Source: JARICQ01 sp964428475 (GTDB lineage: Bacteria; Bacillota; Clostridia; Tissierellales; Tissierellaceae). Taken from it: a stretch of DNA of 36,617 bases. The position numbers and the translations under genes were made by a program. Below, piece after piece: positions 1 to 9,300 of the stretch. The notes below the pieces were generated by a model. The model saw only the letters and a program-made list of their open reading frames with translations. It made no database searches and was not told the origin of the DNA. Position 1 is the stretch's first letter; each line of letters opens with the position of its first letter. The stretch lies in the NCBI GenBank assembly GCA_964428475.1, contig CAYRYO010000013.1, positions 1 through 36,617 of the forward strand, read 5' to 3'.

Positions 1-290
1 TTGAGCCATTTTTTTAACTCAGAAAACATACTGCTCGAAATTCAATTATTTTGCCAATTCCTTTTAAATAAAACTCCAAGGCATCTTTGATAGGCCTTAT
101 TTCATCCTTAATTGAAAATACCTTTTCCATATCATTTTTATTTAAAATTACAATCTTCAATTTAGCATCTCTATTGGAATTTCTTTGCCCATCTCTTTGT
201 AATATAAATTTATTTTTAAAAATGGATTTATATAGGTTTATTGATACCCCTTATATGTACGATTTACTTGGCATATTATTCATTTTTCTC
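1..290. other. Left-edge region without a recognisable gene
   Basis: No convincing gene is visible. On the minus strand a frame is open from about 250 down to a TAA at 14-16 and would encode roughly 78 residues, but it begins after a stop, has no start codon near its beginning and no ribosome binding site. It could be the decayed tail of a gene. A plus-strand frame at 87-308 has no ribosome binding site and a low-complexity hydrophobic translation, so I do not call it. Confidence 0.3.
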
Positions 291-319
291 TTTACAAAAC
301 TTATTTAATATATTATAAT
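291..319 (+). promoter_or_regulatory. Sigma-A-type promoter of the Fe-S/flavin oxidoreductase
   Basis: TTTACA at 291-296 and a perfect TATAAT at 314-319 are separated by 17 bp, the optimal spacing. Transcription would start near 326, inside the inverted repeat at 323-341. Confidence 0.7.
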
Positions 320-322
320 AAA

Positions 323-341
323 TATACCCCCGTATGGTATA
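323..341. promoter_or_regulatory. CsoR/CstR-like operator
   Basis: TATACCCCCGTATGGTATA is an inverted repeat with perfect 6-bp arms (TATACC/GGTATA) around a 7-bp centre. It lies just after the -10 box, over the expected transcription start. C-run/G-run cores flanked by A+T are typical of operators of the CsoR/CstR/FrmR repressor family (copper, persulfide or aldehyde sensing). The regulator itself is not in the window, so the assignment rests on operator shape only. Confidence 0.45.
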
Positions 342-367
342 TAAAATTTATTTAGGAGGTCTTTCAC

Positions 368-1849
368 TTGAAAAATTATTATATTAAAACAAATCGGATA
401 TTTAGCACCCTTAGGAATTATGGTTGGATATTTACTGTCTTAGTTGCCATTGGAGGACTATGGGAACCAAAATTGGGATTGGCCGTTGTGTTTATTATGG
501 CTGGATTAACTATTTCTGGCTTCTTTACTGGAAGATACTGGTGTGGAAATATTTGTCCACATGGAAGTTTGTTTGATAGGGTTCTTTCACCAATATCTAG
601 AAACAAAAAAATCCCTAACTTTGTGCGATCAAAACCTATGATATTCAGTTTTTTACTCTTCTTTACCATTAACTTTTCTAGAAAATTAATAAAAATTTCT
701 AAACTTTGGGGAAGTCTTGCATTTTTAGAAAAATTAGGGATGCTGTTTTCAAATACATACTTAATGGTATTGATTGTAGGTGGTTTTCTTGCAATATTTG
801 TAAACTCAAGAACCTGGTGCCAATTTTGCCCTATGGGATCTATACAAAAAGTTTCTCATAAATTAGGCAAGGCACTCGGTATCACTAAAAAAACTGAGAA
901 AAAGATAACTATTTCTAACCCAGATTTATGTCATTCATGTGGGAAATGTTCGAGAGTTTGTCCATTCCAACTGACACCTTACTTGGAATTTTCTAGCAAC
1001 AATCAATTTGATAATCCTAATTGCATTAAATGTTCTACATGCGTGGAGAATTGTCCTGCTGGCATCTTATCTCTTTCTACTTTAAAGCAGGCTAATAAAA
1101 TAAAACAGTCAACTTCAAATAATGGCTATAAAGAAAGGCAAAAAATATTATCTAAAATAGTAGATATTAAAGATTTAAACAATGATATCAAAGAATACAC
1201 CTTTTCCTTCCAATCTCCTAAAAAGGTAGATTATAAAGCAGGTCAATTTATACTAGTAAAGATCCAGGATGACCCTGAATCATATAGGGCATATTCTATT
1301 TCATCATACAATGAAGATAGCAATCATCTCAGTGTAATCATCAAAAAAGTAGAAAAAGGCTATGGAACTGAAATTATTTTCAATGAATTTAAGATTGGAC
1401 ATATGATAGAGCTTGAAGGACCTATGGGTGATGAATTAGTCCCTGATAAATCTGCTGATAAAGTTCTCTTTATAGGAAATGGGATTGGCATAACTCCTTT
1501 TGTAGGTCTATCTAAGGATATACTTTTAAATAATTCTTCGCTAAAAGAAGTTAAACTTTTAGATGGTCAAAGATTTGAAAATGAATTTATATACCATGAT
1601 TATTTTAAATCATTAAACGATGAATACAAACACTTTGAGTACCTTCCAGTAGTATCTAGAGATAATTCTAGCCTTGTAAAAAAGGGCTATGTCACTGATC
1701 TTTTGAAAACTATAGATCTTAAAGATTATAAAGTATATATGTGCGGTTCTAAAAATATGATTGCCGATAGCTATAATATTCTTTTAGATAAAGGTGTGGA
1801 AAAAGAAAATATCTTCTATGAAAGCGAAGATAAAATTTCTATTAACTAA
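368..1849 (+). CDS. Membrane 4Fe-4S polyferredoxin fused to an NAD(P)H/flavin reductase
   Basis: A 493-residue fusion. The N-terminal half resembles NapH/CcoG polyferredoxins: hydrophobic segments near 20-55, 90-105 and 130-147, two CxxC-P/CxxxC-P sites (C59/C63 and C151/C154), then two classical 4Fe-4S motifs, CxxCxxCxxxCP at 188-198 and 219-229. The C-terminal half (about 260-493) is a ferredoxin-NADP reductase module: RAYSIS (307-312) fits FAD binding, GNGIGITP (370-377) fits the NAD(P) site, and YMCG lies near the end. It probably moves electrons between NAD(P)H and a membrane or metal/sulfur partner; the substrate is unknown. The start is TTG at 368, seven bases after AGGAGGT (354-360). 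It is monocistronic, with its own promoter, operator and terminator. The fold assignments are solid; the physiological role is inferred. Confidence 0.85.
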   Translation: MKNYYIKTNRIFSTLRNYGWIFTVLVAIGGLWEPKLGLAVVFIMAGLTISGFFTGRYWCGNICPHGSLFDRVLSPISRNKKIPNFVRSKPMIFSFLLFFTINFSRKLIKISKLWGSLAFLEKLGMLFSNTYLMVLIVGGFLAIFVNSRTWCQFCPMGSIQKVSHKLGKALGITKKTEKKITISNPDLCHSCGKCSRVCPFQLTPYLEFSSNNQFDNPNCIKCSTCVENCPAGILSLSTLKQANKIKQSTSNNGYKERQKILSKIVDIKDLNNDIKEYTFSFQSPKKVDYKAGQFILVKIQDDPESYRAYSISSYNEDSNHLSVIIKKVEKGYGTEIIFNEFKIGHMIELEGPMGDELVPDKSADKVLFIGNGIGITPFVGLSKDILLNNSSLKEVKLLDGQRFENEFIYHDYFKSLNDEYKHFEYLPVVSRDNSSLVKKGYVTDLLKTIDLKDYKVYMCGSKNMIADSYNILLDKGVEKENIFYESEDKISIN

Positions 1850-1856
1850 TTACAAA

Positions 1857-1901
1857 AGCCTTAAATCTTTTGACACTAAAAGACTTAAGGCTCTTATTTT
1901 T
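1857..1901. terminator. Rho-independent terminator between convergent genes
   Basis: A 15-bp stem (1857-1871 with 1878-1892, one mismatch) with a 6-nt loop is followed on the plus strand by CTTATTTTT. The minus-strand side also runs into TTTTG, so it probably ends both the oxidoreductase gene and the convergent thiamine operon. Confidence 0.8.
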
Positions 1902-1909
1902 CATAATAA

Positions 1910-2176
1910 TCAGCAGCCACAAATATTAGAAAGCATTATATTCATAGTATACTTGCAATCTTTATTCGACATTTCTTTGTGAATATTGGCAATTAAATTA
2001 AACACTTTATCTGAGTCCCCTCTAATTGTAGTAGATAAAACATCTACATTATACTCTAAAGCAGAATCCTTGATCAATTCCAATACCTTGTCTATATCTT
2101 CTATATATCTTATTGAATCAATTGGAAAATAACTAATTTGACAAGAAATTATTTCTCCTTTTCCCATAGGACACAT
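1910..2176 (-). CDS. YkoF-like thiamine/HMP-binding domain protein
   Basis: A small 88-residue protein, last gene of the TPP-riboswitch operon. The sequence (ISCQISYFPI start, repeated beta-alpha-beta pattern, ending in CGC) resembles the single-domain YkoF/MTH1187 thiamine-binding fold, whose members accompany thiamine-precursor transporters. It overlaps the 3' end of the upstream methyltransferase by 28 bp. A GAGGGGGAT ribosome binding site sits about 5 nt before the ATG at 2176, supporting that start. It probably binds thiamine or its pyrimidine moiety in the cytoplasm. The family call rests on pattern and operon context; a two-cysteine C-terminus (CGC) is an unusual detail. Confidence 0.65.
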   Translation of the reverse strand: MCPMGKGEIISCQISYFPIDSIRYIEDIDKVLELIKDSALEYNVDVLSTTIRGDSDKVFNLIANIHKEMSNKDCKYTMNIMLSNICGC

Positions 2177-2826
2177 ATAAATCCCCCTCTTTCACTAGAT
2201 GAAAGTTCTTCTTCTCTTTTTATGCTAATATGTTTTTCTTCTATATTAGGTGGAATAAATAAACATTCTCCACTACTGATGATTTCCTTAGTATTCCATG
2301 ATTTCATATCATCCATAGATTTAAAATCTGCGTATTTAAACACACTATTTTCTTGAAATGGCTTTGAAAGATAAAGCTCTCCCCACTTACTTTCTTCATT
2401 GATTGTACCAATTAATAAATATCCATCTTTCTTTAACACCCTATACATCTCATCATATGCACTTTGAACTTCTTTTATAAATTCAAAAGCTGCCATAGAA
2501 AAAACACCATCAAAACTTTCATCAGAAAACTCTAAATCATAAACATCCATAGTATGAAACTCAATATCTAATCCCTTAGATTTAGCTTTAACCCTTGCCT
2601 TAGAAAGCATTTCCTCTGATTTATCTATACCGACAACCTTGCATCCCATTTCAGCCAACTTTATACTAAAATTTCCTGTTCCACATCCTACATCTAATAT
2701 CTTCATCCCAGAATTAGGTTTAAAAAGTGAAAAAGCCAGGTCTGTCTCTACCTTATCTACAAAATCTCCTAACTTAGATGTATACCATTCATCATAATCG
2801 CCTGCTTCCTTATCAAATATAGCCAT
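2149..2826 (-). CDS. Class I SAM-dependent methyltransferase
   Basis: A 225-residue Rossmann methyltransferase of the UbiE/Methyltransf_11 type. Motif I is ILDVGCGTG (43-51), followed by an acidic ribose-binding strand, VVGIDKS (64-70), and motif IV-like FDGVFSMAAFEF. No signal peptide or membrane segment is seen. It lies 10 bp after the ABC ATPase gene in the TPP-controlled operon, so it is co-regulated by thiamine status. Such methyltransferases recur next to ThiXYZ-type transporters, but their substrate is not established; modification or salvage of a thiamine-related pyrimidine is only a guess. Confidence 0.8.
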   Translation of the reverse strand: MAIFDKEAGDYDEWYTSKLGDFVDKVETDLAFSLFKPNSGMKILDVGCGTGNFSIKLAEMGCKVVGIDKSEEMLSKARVKAKSKGLDIEFHTMDVYDLEFSDESFDGVFSMAAFEFIKEVQSAYDEMYRVLKKDGYLLIGTINEESKWGELYLSKPFQENSVFKYADFKSMDDMKSWNTKEIISSGECLFIPPNIEEKHISIKREEELSSSERGGFICVLWEKEK

Positions 2827-2836
2827 ATTAACCCTC

Positions 2837-3571
2837 CTATAGTAAATCTAATATTTCCTTCTTCATTTGATTGAATTCTTTACTTGTAAAAGTATTTATA
2901 TCTCTTGGCCTTTCTATATCGACTTCAAATATAGCTTTGATAGATGCAGGTCTTTCTGAAAAAACATATACTTTGTCCGATAAGAAAATAGCCTCATCAA
3001 TATCATGAGTGATAAAAAGTATAGATGCATTTAAGTTTTTAAATACTTCTAACAGCCAATGTTGCATCTTGCGTTTTGTAATAGCATCAAGTCCACCAAA
3101 AGGCTCATCTAATAGCATAATATCATTGGAAAATAAATAAGTCCTTAGAAGTGACGCCCTTTGCCTCATCCCCCCTGAAAGTTGATTTGGATAGTTTTTT
3201 TCAAAACCATCCAATCCAAAAAGATGGAAGTACTTTAATGCCTTTTCTTCTGCATCACCTTTTAAACTTCCCTTTAAAATCAGCGGTACACATACATTTC
3301 CCAATATATCTTTCCAAGGCAAGAGCAGGTCTTTTTGATGCATATAGCTTACTCTTCCCGTTTTACCTATATAATCTTCTCCTTCTATCAATACTTCCCC
3401 ACTATCAGGTATTGAAAGCCCTGCAATAATATTGAATAAGCTACTCTTCCCACTGCCACTAGGCCCTAGTATAGTTACAAATTGGTTTTCTTCAAGAATT
3501 AGAGAAATATTATCTAATGTATGTAAGTTGACGAAACTCTTACTTACACCCTTAATCTCAATCTTTTTCAT
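2837..3571 (-). CDS. thiZ: ABC transporter ATPase, thiamine-precursor (HMP) uptake
   Basis: A 244-residue ATPase of the nitrate/sulfonate/taurine (SsuB/TauB) family, used by ThiXYZ importers. Walker A is GPSGSGKS (36-43), the signature LSGG is at 131-134 followed by MRQR, Walker B is IMLLDE (151-156) and the H-loop His is H189. It lies 2 bp downstream of the substrate-binding lipoprotein gene and downstream of the permease in the same TPP-riboswitch operon. It energises the importer at the inner face of the membrane. The assignment to the thiamine precursor rather than a sulfonate rests on the riboswitch and on the NMT1/THI5-like lipoprotein. Confidence 0.87.
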   Translation of the reverse strand: MKKIEIKGVSKSFVNLHTLDNISLILEENQFVTILGPSGSGKSSLFNIIAGLSIPDSGEVLIEGEDYIGKTGRVSYMHQKDLLLPWKDILGNVCVPLILKGSLKGDAEEKALKYFHLFGLDGFEKNYPNQLSGGMRQRASLLRTYLFSNDIMLLDEPFGGLDAITKRKMQHWLLEVFKNLNASILFITHDIDEAIFLSDKVYVFSERPASIKAIFEVDIERPRDINTFTSKEFNQMKKEILDLL

Positions 3572-3573
3572 AT

Positions 3574-4572
3574 TTACTCCTCTGGTAAAAATTCATTGGT
3601 AAAGGCTTTTTCTGCCTCTAATTCGCTTTCTAATAAATTGTTTTCAAACATCCAATTGCCATAGGTCTCCCATACTTCTTCTTTCATTTCTCCCCATCTT
3701 TGAACTTCAGACTTATATTCTTTCGCTAAATATTTTTGACTAGCTACTACCATTTTCTCATCTAATTCTGGAACATATTTGAGTAACACCTTACCTGCTT
3801 CTTCTGGTTTATCAATGGCAAATTCATATCCCTTAGAAGTAGCTTTTAGAAACTTCTTTGCTAGTTCTGGTTTGTCATTCAATAATGTCTCATGAGCAAT
3901 AATAGTAGGAGTGTAAAAGTCTAAGTCTGCTTCCACATCTTGCAATTTAATAAAGTTAATATCAAAATCTCTAAGTTCTGCTGCTACACCATCCCAGCCA
4001 TAATAAATCCAAGTAAAATCTACATGGTTTTCTACACTGGCGAAAAAATCTGATGCGTCAATATCTATCATTTCCAGTTTGTTGAAATCTCCACCTTCTT
4101 TTTCCATTAATCCCCTTAACAAAGCTTCTTCAACTGGTGATCCCCATCCACCATACTTTTTACCTTCAAAATCTTTTGCTGTTTCAATGTTCTTATCTGC
4201 AGGAGATGCAAATCCAGAAGTATTGTGCTGGATTACAGCTGCTATAGCCTTAACTGGCAGTGGATCTTGTGCAGTTCTTGCATATGTTACCTGCTCTTGA
4301 TAGCTAATTCCAAATTCACCTTGACCCGCTGCAATAAGATCTGCACTTCCACCTGCTGTAGGTTGAATTATCTCTACATCAAGTCCTTCTTCTTCGTAAT
4401 ATCCATTTTCTAAAGCAACATACAAGCCCGTATGATTTGTATTTGGCACCCAGTCTAAAACTAAAGTTACCTTTTCTAGTTCTTCTTGTGCTGGCTCATT
4501 GCTTGTACATCCAACGAACACTCCCATTATTAAAAGCATAATAATAAATAAACTTAATCTTTTTTTTAACAT
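3574..4572 (-). CDS. thiY: NMT1/THI5-like substrate-binding lipoprotein of the HMP importer
   Basis: The extracytoplasmic binding protein of the importer, about 332 residues with the start chosen here. I place the start at ATG 4572, not at an upstream in-frame codon (4614): this gives a clean signal peptide MLKKRLSLFIIMLLIMGVFVGC with lipobox Cys22, and GAGAGG precedes it at proper distance. The mature part begins KVTLVLDWVPNTNHTGLYVA, typical of NMT1/THI5-like proteins that bind hydroxymethylpyrimidine or N-formyl aminopyrimidines. It follows the permease stop by 2 bp. The ligand is inferred from family plus riboswitch, not from binding residues. Confidence 0.87.
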   Translation of the reverse strand: MLKKRLSLFIIMLLIMGVFVGCTSNEPAQEELEKVTLVLDWVPNTNHTGLYVALENGYYEEEGLDVEIIQPTAGGSADLIAAGQGEFGISYQEQVTYARTAQDPLPVKAIAAVIQHNTSGFASPADKNIETAKDFEGKKYGGWGSPVEEALLRGLMEKEGGDFNKLEMIDIDASDFFASVENHVDFTWIYYGWDGVAAELRDFDINFIKLQDVEADLDFYTPTIIAHETLLNDKPELAKKFLKATSKGYEFAIDKPEEAGKVLLKYVPELDEKMVVASQKYLAKEYKSEVQRWGEMKEEVWETYGNWMFENNLLESELEAEKAFTNEFLPEE

Positions 4573-4574
4573 TA

Positions 4575-5357
4575 TTAATCCTCTCCAATCTTTTGATCTT
4601 GATTGTATACCCATGGCATAGATCGTTTTTCAATAGCAGCAATTACTTTAAGCATTGCCACGCTTAATAAAGTGATTATTATAATAGTTGCAAAGACTTT
4701 GTCTGTTGCAAAAGAATGCTTTACCCTTAGCATATATACTCCCAGTCCATTCTTTCCTCCAACCCATTCTCCTATAGTAGCCCCCATAATACTGTAAGTG
4801 GCTGAAATCTTTAATCCAGAAAAAAAGCTTGGCATAGCTGCTGGTAATTTAACCATTTTATATAGTTGCAATTTACTAGCTCCCATAGATTTAATTAGAT
4901 TTAAGAGATCTTCTTCTACAGATGCTAAACCTTCTAACAAGCTGATTGTTATTGGAAAAAAACAAACTAGAACTACTATAATAACCTTAGGCAGATATCC
5001 AAATCCAAACCAAATAGCAAATAGTGGAGCTATTGTTACAATTGGTATAGTTTGAGATGTAATTATCAGTGGATACACCGCTTTTTTAACTATGGGGATA
5101 CTATCCATAATCATGCAAATAACTACAGCAAATATAATTGATATTATAAATCCAACCAAGGCCTCCATTGAAGTAACTATAATATGTTCCTTTAGTATTG
5201 GTAGATTTGTAAAAAGGGTTTTTATTATTTTTGTTGGTGCTGGCAAAATATAAGTGGGTACTACTTCTAACTTAGCCACGATTTCCCAAATAAAAACCAA
5301 TATAGCAAAAAAACTAATTGAGATTACTTCATCTCCTATATTTTCCAACTTTTTCAT
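4575..5357 (-). CDS. thiX: ABC transporter permease, thiamine-precursor uptake
   Basis: A 260-residue inner-membrane permease (BPD_transp_1/SsuC-like) with about six hydrophobic segments. The cytoplasmic EAA-type loop appears as LNLIKSMGASKLQLYKMVKLP (interrupted here only by numbering), which docks on the ATPase. It starts at ATG 5357 inside the preceding gene, overlapping it by 29 bp, so translational coupling is likely because no strong separate ribosome binding site is visible. It forms the channel for the ThiXYZ-type importer. Paralogous sulfonate permeases look similar, so specificity is inferred from the operon. Confidence 0.86.
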   Translation of the reverse strand: MKKLENIGDEVISISFFAILVFIWEIVAKLEVVPTYILPAPTKIIKTLFTNLPILKEHIIVTSMEALVGFIISIIFAVVICMIMDSIPIVKKAVYPLIITSQTIPIVTIAPLFAIWFGFGYLPKVIIVVLVCFFPITISLLEGLASVEEDLLNLIKSMGASKLQLYKMVKLPAAMPSFFSGLKISATYSIMGATIGEWVGGKNGLGVYMLRVKHSFATDKVFATIIIITLLSVAMLKVIAAIEKRSMPWVYNQDQKIGED

Positions 5358-5619
5358 CCATTGTCACGCCCTCTGGCTTATAATCAATCTTAACCATAGA
5401 TACTACCCTTTCTGCTCCTTCCTTTACACAAATATCCTGAGCATCCTTAACTATTTCTAAAAGAAGATCTAGTTCTCCTTCCATTGTAGTTTCCATAGGT
5501 CCAACTTCATATTTAACTCCTGATTTTTTGATATGTTCAATAACCTTGTCTACTACGTCATATATATCCTTATCAGGAACTCCCGGTAAAACTTGTAAAC
5601 TCACATTGACATTTGACAT
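5329..5619 (-). CDS. MTH1187-family thiamine-binding protein
   Basis: A 96-residue protein of the MTH1187/YkoF (UPF0045) family. It has the typical start VNVSLQVLPGVPDKDIYDVVDKVI and the GPMETTMEG motif that lines the thiamine site in this family. It is the first gene after the TPP riboswitch and has a strong ribosome binding site (AAGGGAGGA before ATG 5619). It probably binds thiamine or its pyrimidine precursor in the cytoplasm and helps uptake or delivery. Its 3' end overlaps the permease start. Together with the gene at 1910-2176 it brackets the operon with two proteins of the same fold. Confidence 0.82.
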   Translation of the reverse strand: MSNVNVSLQVLPGVPDKDIYDVVDKVIEHIKKSGVKYEVGPMETTMEGELDLLLEIVKDAQDICVKEGAERVVSMVKIDYKPEGVTMDEKVGKYRR

Positions 5620-5648
5620 TTTAAATCCTCCCTTAATAATTTTTATAT

Positions 5649-5684
5649 AAAAATACCCCCTGTCCTAAACTAGACAAAGGGTAT
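5649..5684 (-). terminator. Expression-platform terminator of the TPP riboswitch
   Basis: On the minus strand a 12-bp stem (5684-5673 with 5664-5653, two G-U pairs) with an 8-nt loop is followed by TTTTTATAT. It lies between the aptamer and the first gene, as expected for transcription attenuation when TPP is bound. Confidence 0.85.
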
Positions 5685-5705
5685 AAAATATTATAATCTA
5701 ATCAA

Positions 5706-5792
5706 TATTTCCCTCCGCTGGCATTATCCAGATCAGGTTACAGGTCAAAGCATTTATAGCTTACTCTCAGCCAGATTAATCGGGCTCCCATT
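5706..5792 (-). ncRNA. TPP (THI-box) riboswitch aptamer
   Basis: Read on the minus strand, the region contains the conserved CTGAGAG segment, then ACCTGATCTGGATAATGCC and AGCGGAGGGAA, the hallmark THI-box sequences, closed by GGGAGCC at the 5' side. It is followed by an intrinsic terminator and the thiamine uptake operon. When TPP is abundant the operon should be switched off. Confidence 0.96.
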
Positions 5793-5816
5793 TTGTTATT
5801 ATTTTAACTCAGTTTT

Positions 5817-5845
5817 ATTATATAGCTAATTTTTCATAAAGTCAA
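5817..5845 (-). promoter_or_regulatory. Promoter of the TPP-riboswitch operon
   Basis: On the minus strand TTGACT (5845-5840) and TATAAT (5822-5817) are separated by 17 bp. Transcription would start near 5810, just before the THI-box aptamer. Confidence 0.8.
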
Positions 5846-5864
5846 TTGATAATCGCTTAAAGCT

Positions 5865-6377
5865 TTAATATTTATCCTTATTCCAAACTTCATACTCTTC
5901 CCTCAAAATTGAGTAAACTACCTGATCTAGATATCCTCTCTCCGACCTATAATTTTGTCTTAATACTCCATCTCTATGCATACCCAGACCTTCATACAAT
6001 TTAATTCCTACCGTATTATCAGGATATACATCTAACCACAATCTGTTTGTATCAGTTTCCTCAAATGCATGCTTAATAAGGGCTTTCATTGACTCCTTGC
6101 CATAACCTATTCCTTTTTTTATAATTGCTATTCTTCTAATTTCAAATTTATTTGATTTAAAATCAAGACCTATAAGGCAATATCCAACTATTTCTCCTGT
6201 ACTTCTTTCTTTAAACATAAACAATAGATGATTAGGATCACTAATTTCATTCAAATGCTCTTCATATGTTCCAATCCATATATAATCCCTATTTTCTTTG
6301 TGCTCTTCAATCTCTATAATTGTATTAATATCATTTTTGGTCGCTTGGATCAAATCTAGTCTCTTAGTTTTTATCAT
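5865..6377 (-). CDS. GNAT-family N-acetyltransferase
   Basis: A 170-residue cytoplasmic acetyltransferase of the RimJ/RimL/SpeG type. The beta4-alpha3 region EIRRIAIIKKGIGYGKESMKALI carries the acetyl-CoA pyrophosphate loop (here KKGIGYGK), and the C-terminal part DVYPDNTVGIKLYEGLGM is typical of the fold. It follows addA by 18 bp on the same strand with a strong ribosome binding site (GGAAGGAG before ATG 6377), so it may be the last gene of the addBA transcript. The substrate (protein N-terminus, polyamine or an amino group of a small molecule) cannot be read from the sequence. Confidence 0.85.
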   Translation of the reverse strand: MIKTKRLDLIQATKNDINTIIEIEEHKENRDYIWIGTYEEHLNEISDPNHLLFMFKERSTGEIVGYCLIGLDFKSNKFEIRRIAIIKKGIGYGKESMKALIKHAFEETDTNRLWLDVYPDNTVGIKLYEGLGMHRDGVLRQNYRSERGYLDQVVYSILREEYEVWNKDKY

Positions 6378-6395
6378 AAAATGTCTCTCCTTCCC

Positions 6396-9300
6396 TTAAT
6401 TCATAGATACCCAAGTTCCTGATGATAATAAATATAAATATGACTCTTTTACCTTTTTTCTTGTTATTTTTTCTATTGCTTCCCTATATAGGTCAATTTG
6501 ATCTTTATATTCAAGCTTAATCCCTTCTATATTATCATCTTTTACGCTATCGGTCTTATAGTCAATTATCACGATCTCCCCATCTTCTTCAAAATAGCAG
6601 TCTATAACTCCCTGCACAAGAATAAAATCATCTTTATCTAAGTTGTCTAGTATCTCATCTGCCTTCTTTTTAATTATAAAAGGGGCTTCCCTCTTTACTA
6701 TACTGGACTTTATCATTCTTTGACCTATCCCAGATTTGAAAAAATCTTCAATTTTATTTAAGTAATTTTTAGATATAAATCTTAATTCTGCTTGTCTTAT
6801 AATATTGTTTAAATTCATCTCATTTAATTGTCCTATTAATCCATCCCTATCTAAATTGGATCTTATATCTATATGCTCCATCACAAGGTGTATAAGAGTC
6901 CCAATTTCGGAGCCTTTAATAGCAACCTTGTCTAAATCAAAACTAGTATTTTCTTTGTTAAATTCAAGAATCTTAGAAATTTGAGGATTCTTGTATCTTA
7001 ACCTTTTAAACTTTTCACTATTTAAGTTTTTAATAGCAGTTACAGATAATTTAGCTGGAAGATCTATGGAAGCTTGTTTGGGATATTTAAAGTTTAACAA
7101 TTTATCTATTTCCCTATATCTCTTGACCTCAATTCCTTGTGTAAGTTTATCAATTTTCTCCATAATATTTATATCCCTATCTATTTTTGCATAGCTTGGT
7201 AGGTCTTGAATTGAAATCCTATTTATATTCCATTCTCCAAGTTTTCCACATTCTAAAATCTCCTCTATCTCATAGGAATTCATGCCTTTAAATAGACAGC
7301 TGCCAATCCAATCCATATATGAATTGCCTTTGTATAAGAAGTAGTGTGAATGTCCTTTTCTCCACCTCTTAAAACTAGAATCCATTTCTTTTACAGTACC
7401 GCACATTATCAATCTATCTACTGCCCTGGTCATGGCTACATAGAGTATTCTCATCTCTTCTGATAAATTCTCTGATTTGATCTTTTCAGATATTGCTATT
7501 CTTCCAATTGTATTTTTTTCACTTCGCTCTTCTATATTTATATATTTAGCAGCTATTCCATATTCCTTATGCATCAATACTTTAGATGTCCTATCCATGA
7601 TATTGAATTTTTTACTTAATCCACACAGTATTACTGTGGGAAATTCTAAGCCCTTGCTTTTGTGTATGGTCATCATACGAACTACATTGTCATTTTCACC
7701 CAGTGTCTTTGCTGTAGCTGAGCTGTCCAGAGTATTTAGATTTATCTTTTCTATATACACTAAAAACTTAAAGAGTCCCTTCATGGATGTCTTTTCAAAT
7801 TCATATGCCTTGTCTGAAAGAAGCCTTAAATTAGCTTGTCTGACCTTTCCATTTGTAAGTGTAGCTACAAAATTATAATATCCAGTTTCCATTAATATTT
7901 CCCAAATCAAATCATTTAAGGGTGTATACATGCTTCGCCTTCTCCATCTCTTGATTCTTCCAAATAAGCTTTGTAATTTCAAGATTAAATCCTTGGAAAA
8001 GTTTTCTTCACTTGCATCTTGCTCTATCTTATTTATATATTCTTTACATGAATCTATATAGCTTCCTCTTTTATATTTTAATCTTATTTGTATTAATTCT
8101 TCTGTAGTGAATTTCCCGATTGGAGATCTCATAACACTTATCAGTGGAATATCTTGTCTTGTATTGTCAATTAGCTTGAGTAGATTTATCATTACTTGTA
8201 TTTCTACAGTTTCAAAATAGCCAGTTCCACCTTCAAAATAAAAGGGTATCTCTTCCCTTCTAAATACTTGTTCAAATACAGTAGCAGTCTTTCCCACTGC
8301 CCGGGATAATATCACAATATCCCTGTATTCTATATCCCTAAGCCCATCTTCACTATCACCATCAAAGGTTTTTTCCTTTAAGAGATCTTTGATCTTTCTA
8401 GCAGCAAAGAGGGCTTCCATTTCAGCTGTTTCCATGAATTCTAGTTCCTCATTTATAGGATCTGGATTGTCTGGATCAATCTCTCCAGTCTTATCTATGA
8501 TATTTAGCTCGACATGATTTGAATCTACAAATTCATCATTTCCACAGCGAAGAAACACATTATCATTGTAGTCGACTTCACCTAGTTCAATTGTCATGAT
8601 ATTTGAAAATATGAGGTTTGTAGCATCTAGAATTTCCCTTCTGCTTCTAAAGTTTTTATTTAATTCTACTAGTCTGTGGATTGTATTGTCTTTTAAATTT
8701 TCCTGATCTCTTGTATAAGTCTTGTATTTATCGTTGAATATGCCGGGATCAGCGAGTCTAAACCTATATATACTTTGCTTTACATCTCCAACCATAAATA
8801 GATTGTCATCTCTTTTAATCTGATCTATTATAGCCTCTTGCAAACTATTACTATCTTGGTACTCATCTATAAATATATATCTTAATTTTTTCCTATAGAA
8901 ATTAGCTATATCAGAAGGACTATCTTCTTTATTTCTAAGTATCTCAAGTGCATAATGTTCTAGATCATTAAAGTCAAGGATAGATTTAGATTGTTTTTTG
9001 CTTTTATATGTCTTATCCAGTTGAATTATGATAGTCTCTAGAGCCTTCATAGGCTTGTACATATGGTTTAAATCTTCTATATATCTGTCTATATCCCTAT
9101 ATGGAAACAAGTCCTTCAATAAATTTATATTTTTTTTGTAGTCATTTCTTAAATCTTGAACTTGTTTTTGTTTTTCTACATTTAAAATCTCATCTTTTTT
9201 AATAGTATTCAATCTAGGAGCCTTGAAAGCTTGAACTGCATCTATAGAAGACTCAAAATCCCATATATCTAACAGTTTATTTAATATATCCAGATCCTCC

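Noticed and set aside
87..308. Plus-strand open frame of 73 codons
   Set aside because: No ribosome binding site, low-complexity hydrophobic translation, and it overlaps the promoter of the next gene.
7477..7878. Plus-strand open frame of 133 codons inside addA
   Set aside because: Antisense shadow of the helicase gene without start signals.
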